From the NCBI RefSeq assembly GCF_949628215.1, contig NC_134282.1:18022723-18086722 (forward strand): a stretch of 64,000 nt of DNA, in the 5' to 3' direction. The notes under the pieces were generated by a model that made no database searches, was not told the DNA's origin, and saw only the letters and a program-made list of their open reading frames with translations. Of this stretch, positions 60,389 through 64,000 are shown one piece after another. Numbering within the stretch: the first letter of the stretch is position 1; every line of letters starts with the position of its first letter. A program made the translations under genes and the position numbers. Origin of the DNA: Phalacrocorax aristotelis (Eukaryota > Chordata > Aves > Suliformes > Phalacrocoracidae).

Positions 60389-63300
60389 TTAATAAACAAG
60401 CAATAACACTCCTTGCAAAGGAAAATTAAATTATTTCTGAGAGGAAATGGCATTGTATTCTAAGTTGTAACTCTGATTAGAATATTTATCCTCTTGCAGT
60501 GTTTATGCGGTCTGCTCCTGTGAGAAAATCATGCTTTCATTGGGAATGTGCTTTCTTGTCAGAGAGCATGCAGCAGCTGACAGTAAGTGCAGGACTGTAA
60601 AATAAGTGTTTGTGTTTAGTCAGTGTTTTTCATGGTGACAGCTGTGAGGTTTTCATTCATGTGTAAAAGAGAAAGCTAAACTACAGCAAATATGCATTAA
60701 AATCATGTGGGGAGAGAAAAGGAGGGAGAATGGGAGTTGGTGCTTAGAACCTTCTGTTTTCCTCTTTGATCCCAGGTATGACTGGGTTTTCTTATTTAGT
60801 ATAATTAAAGTTCTTACAGATCTTTGTACATGGATTTTTCTAGTCTTAACAGAGAATGGTGAATGTTGCAGAGACTAATCTTAGTAAGGGAGTTGTACTT
60901 GATTAATTTCTTGGTTTTATGTGATGTGTTTTAATGGAGAAGAGTTGAAGGGGCAACTTAATGCTAAAAAAGCCTAGTGTAGTTCAAGTAATTTGGAAGC
61001 CAGATTCTGCAAAACTCCCTTGTGTGACTGTTCTTAAAATGCTCCTGAGATAAACAACAAAAAAGCTAGCCAGGTTTTTTGTAGCTAGATTCGGTAATCT
61101 AGGTATTGAAGGAAAAGGTAAATGCTTTGGCCATAGTTCTTGCTCACTATAATTGCTTCAAGCAAGGATTTGTGAGACTTCTTCAGAGAAGTGAGGGGTT
61201 CTCTTGTTTTTTAAAACCTTTGTCAAGAAGCTTTGTTATTTGTATTGAATGTTCCAAAATAAAAGTGTAGCCAGAGGAAGTAGCGTATGTGAAACTTTGA
61301 TCCACACATCTGAAACTTGACAATGATTTGGCAATGATTTGAAACAGGTTTTACAAAGGACAGTGTTAGACAGCTTTGTTTAAAAAGCATGCTACAAACC
61401 TTGTCTTTAAAGGCAGGAAATCTAGAGGGCCAATTTCAGCGTGAAGTGTAATCTTTCAATTTGTTTTGCATGTTAGGCAGTGTATTCTCAGGTTGGTGAA
61501 GTAGGCTTTGGTGGTAAGCACCTCTGCATTCCAGGCATAGCACGGCCAGGCTGACATTCAGAAGAAACCACTAACCTTTGCGTTGTTTTCTGTGACTGCA
61601 GAAGTCGGAGCCTGTTCATGTTGGAGATTAAAACATGTTTCAATGCTGCTAGTACTGCTACTGAGTAGGAATGTGACAGTACATATCAAGAATGGATCTG
61701 CTGATAATTGAAATGTGAGAAGTGTATCAAGGTCGGATCGCATGTCTGAATCTAATTTTCCTTCATGAGATACTGGAAATTGAGGGTAGAAATTTGGGGT
61801 TGTATTTCATTACAGGGCTACAGAAATAATGTAGGCGAAAACAGTCTTCATTATGCCTGTTAACTCGGGTATTCCAGCTTGGGCGGTGGTGCTATCGTGT
61901 CAGCAGTGTGCATTAACCTAGGTAAAACAAAGGAGGAACAGCATCATTTTGATTCAGTAAATACTACTTTCCTTCACCTTAACTTAATAGGTTTACAAGA
62001 GGTGTATCTCAGATACATGGGAGAATAGTTGGGAAAAGTTCAGGTTTGACAGGACTGGTAAGTAGAAGGTGAGTCACGAGATGACATTTCTGAGGTTTGT
62101 TTTAAATTAGTGTATGACAAAAGTGGTAGTGTTATATCATAGCAGGCAGGAAGAGGTAAAATCACCCCTCCTGTGTCAAGAAATCCTCCAGGTGTGAACT
62201 GAAGCTCTAAGGATGCCAGCACTTTCAGTGCTTAGAAAGGAAAACATTCCCAGGTGCTGAGTACAGCAACCAACAGCATCAAAATTATATCACAGAGGTA
62301 TTATTTTATGATGATTTTTAGTTTTCTTGTGGAAGAAGAGTCAGTACTATAATACCAGTATCTCCTCTGCTTCAGCTATGCGTTCATTTTATTAGTTTTC
62401 TTTTAGTAGCTTTATGAGAATGTTTCCTAAAATTCAGCAGCATCATAAGCATTGCTCTTTTCAGATTTTCAAGTTCTGAAATGCTTTGGGGGTGAAACAA
62501 ATCAATTCATAAAACCAGGATCAATATGCATTTATTTATTTGGCTAATAGAACGAATGACACACAAAAAAGTGGAGTTAATGTTTATATGACAATGTGCT
62601 TCAATTGCATTTGGAAATGTGAATAATTGTTCTAATAGAGTTGATTCTAAATGTCATAATTGAGCAATCAAATGGCATCAAGTTCCTCAAAAGATCTGTT
62701 TAGTGATGTTATATGAAAGATGCCTGTAACCTAAGCAGTTAATTTCCAGGGAGCAGCCTGAATCTTCCAGAGCAGTAGTTGTAAATTAGCTGTTTAGGTA
62801 GCTGCTTTCCATACCTGCAAGATTGCATCAGCTACTTCAAGGGTATTCTTCAGTGCTCTGAGAAGCTGGTGATTGCGGTTTTGTTGTTATCATTGTGAAA
62901 CTGTGGAGTTCGCTTCTGGTCTTTAAGTTGTGTATGTGGGAAGAAAAGAAGTCCGTTTACACGGTTCCAGATTTTGAACGTATTTAGTCTTGAACAGCTG
63001 TACTTTGTCCTCTTACAGCAAGCAGTTCATGCAGCCTCTTTCCTTTTGTCGCTGTACTGGCTGTCGGCCTCCTGGTCGTTGATTGGCCTATCTAATTAGT
63101 CATATGAAAATACATTTTTGTCTGTGAACTGCGAGCTAATATATTTTAGATTTGTCTCATATAAAAAGGAAAACTGAGTTTGCTTTTAAGTTACAATGGA
63201 TGCTTCATGGTTTTAGGGAAAACAGAACATTTTCTTGCCCTTCAAATGAAGTCATCCTAGTTGAGGGCAGCATGTAGCAGCCAGTGTCACCATCAGGATT

Positions 63301-63390
63301 CAGATGAATTCACAGATACCAGTATTGTTGCATCACTGCAGCACATTCATGGCTGATGTCACACAGCTGCAACTGGGTTGTTATAGAAGG

Positions 63391-63417
63391 CATGATGCAT
63401 CATGGGTGGGAGCCCAC
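63391..63417. repeat. Two adjacent small inverted repeats
   Basis: CATGATGCATCATG is a perfect 14-base palindrome, followed by GTGGGAGCCCAC, a 5-base stem with a 2-base loop. Confidence 0.7.
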
Positions 63418-64000
63418 AGTTTACAGATGCTGACATAGTGTCACAATCTATCTTACATTAGTGTTGTGCCAGCGGCTATGATGGTGGTCGCTGACTTTCG
63501 GTTTCGAACAGATGGCCAAAAATCGAGGCTTTGCTGGCTTACATTTAAAAAAAAAAAAGTAAATGTGTGTGGGAGACACATGCGGATTTTGGTGACAAAA
63601 AGCAGGTTTTTATCAACTAAATTTTGTAGCACAGTCTGGGTCTAGAACTGGCTCTCACTGGCTTGTAGTTAATTGGAATGAGAGCCGAAGCTGTATTCCC
63701 GTAGCAACAGGATTAGTGGACTGATCACATTAGCATCTCATGATGAGTTGGAATTCACCACCGCCCAGCTAGTTTGAGTGCCAGCAACAAGTTGAGCTGC
63801 AGCTCCCTCTCTTTATAGTGTCTGTAGTGGGTTAAAGTACCCAGTACCTTAAACAGTGCATCTTTATGCATCAGTCATTTTCCTTTGGAGACAAAATTTG
63901 TGTTACAGCTTAAGTTAAAGATGTGTGAACACAGCCCTGCTAATGTTTGACTTTAGAAGAACATTCTTGTTTGAGCAGGAAAAGTTTACATTTAATGCCA

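Larger units (their letters stand above)
41183..64000 (+). other. LRCH3 intron 1 (at least 22.8 kb)
   Basis: No exon was found to the window end. I looked for the exon 2 signature (DLSRNRLSEIPIEACHF-like) in the plus frames and saw none, so intron 1 probably runs past base 64000. Many short open frames on both strands look random. Contents noted: a CR1 fragment at 44091, T- and GT-rich simple repeats, A/C-rich tracts at 42593 and 50595, and small palindromes near 63391. No tRNA, rRNA or miRNA hairpin was recognised. Confidence 0.75.

Noticed and set aside
1-64000. CRISPR arrays, tRNA or rRNA genes, intact viral or retroviral genes, bacterial-type operons
   Set aside because: No regularly spaced repeats, cloverleaf sequences, LTR pairs or viral gene motifs were recognised. 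The only coding mobile element seen is the truncated CR1.

Overview
This window is vertebrate nuclear DNA, almost certainly from a bird. It holds intron-split genes with GT-AG junctions, three CpG-island promoters, and CR1-type LINE remnants, the dominant retroelement of birds (also found in turtles and crocodilians). Compact introns and the gene order point to a bird. I see no operons, CRISPR arrays, phage or bacterial features. The species cannot be fixed from the sequence alone.

Three protein genes were recognised by matching conceptual exon translations to families known from memory, not by a database search. Left, minus strand: RUBCN (Rubicon, the RUN-domain autophagy and endosome regulator). 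Twelve coding exons run from the start codon at 19904 to an exon at 54-114, about 608 residues. The C-terminal Rubicon-homology/zinc region lies beyond the left edge. Middle, plus strand: FYTTD1 (UIF, an mRNA-export adaptor that binds UAP56), complete in nine coding exons from 25460 to 37789, 316 residues, with a 3' UTR reaching about 39.74 kb. Right, plus strand: LRCH3 (leucine-rich repeat and calponin-homology protein); only its first coding exon (40945-41182) is seen, followed by at least 22.8 kb of intron 1. The order RUBCN(-) FYTTD1(+) LRCH3(+) matches human 3q29.

Layout: 1-19.9 kb RUBCN; 18.9-20.3 kb its CpG island, with a CACGTG site and a ZNF143-like site just upstream of the start; 20.3-25.1 kb intergenic, including a 5'-truncated antisense CR1 that ends close to the FYTTD1 promoter; 25.1-25.9 kb the FYTTD1 CpG island; 25.5-39.7 kb FYTTD1; 39.7-40.8 kb a short spacer; 40.8-41.3 kb the LRCH3 CpG island; 41.2-64 kb LRCH3 intron 1, AT-rich with simple repeats and a CR1 fragment.

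The genes do not form a shared pathway. RUBCN and FYTTD1 are divergent with about 5.4 kb between promoters; FYTTD1 and LRCH3 are in tandem with a spacer of about 1 kb. No new molecular system was found. The observations most worth checking are regulatory: matched NRF1-type sites in the FYTTD1 and LRCH3 promoters, the CACGTG element at RUBCN, an AP-1/MARE trio in RUBCN intron 1, and a cluster of TGATGCAA motifs in the FYTTD1 3' UTR.
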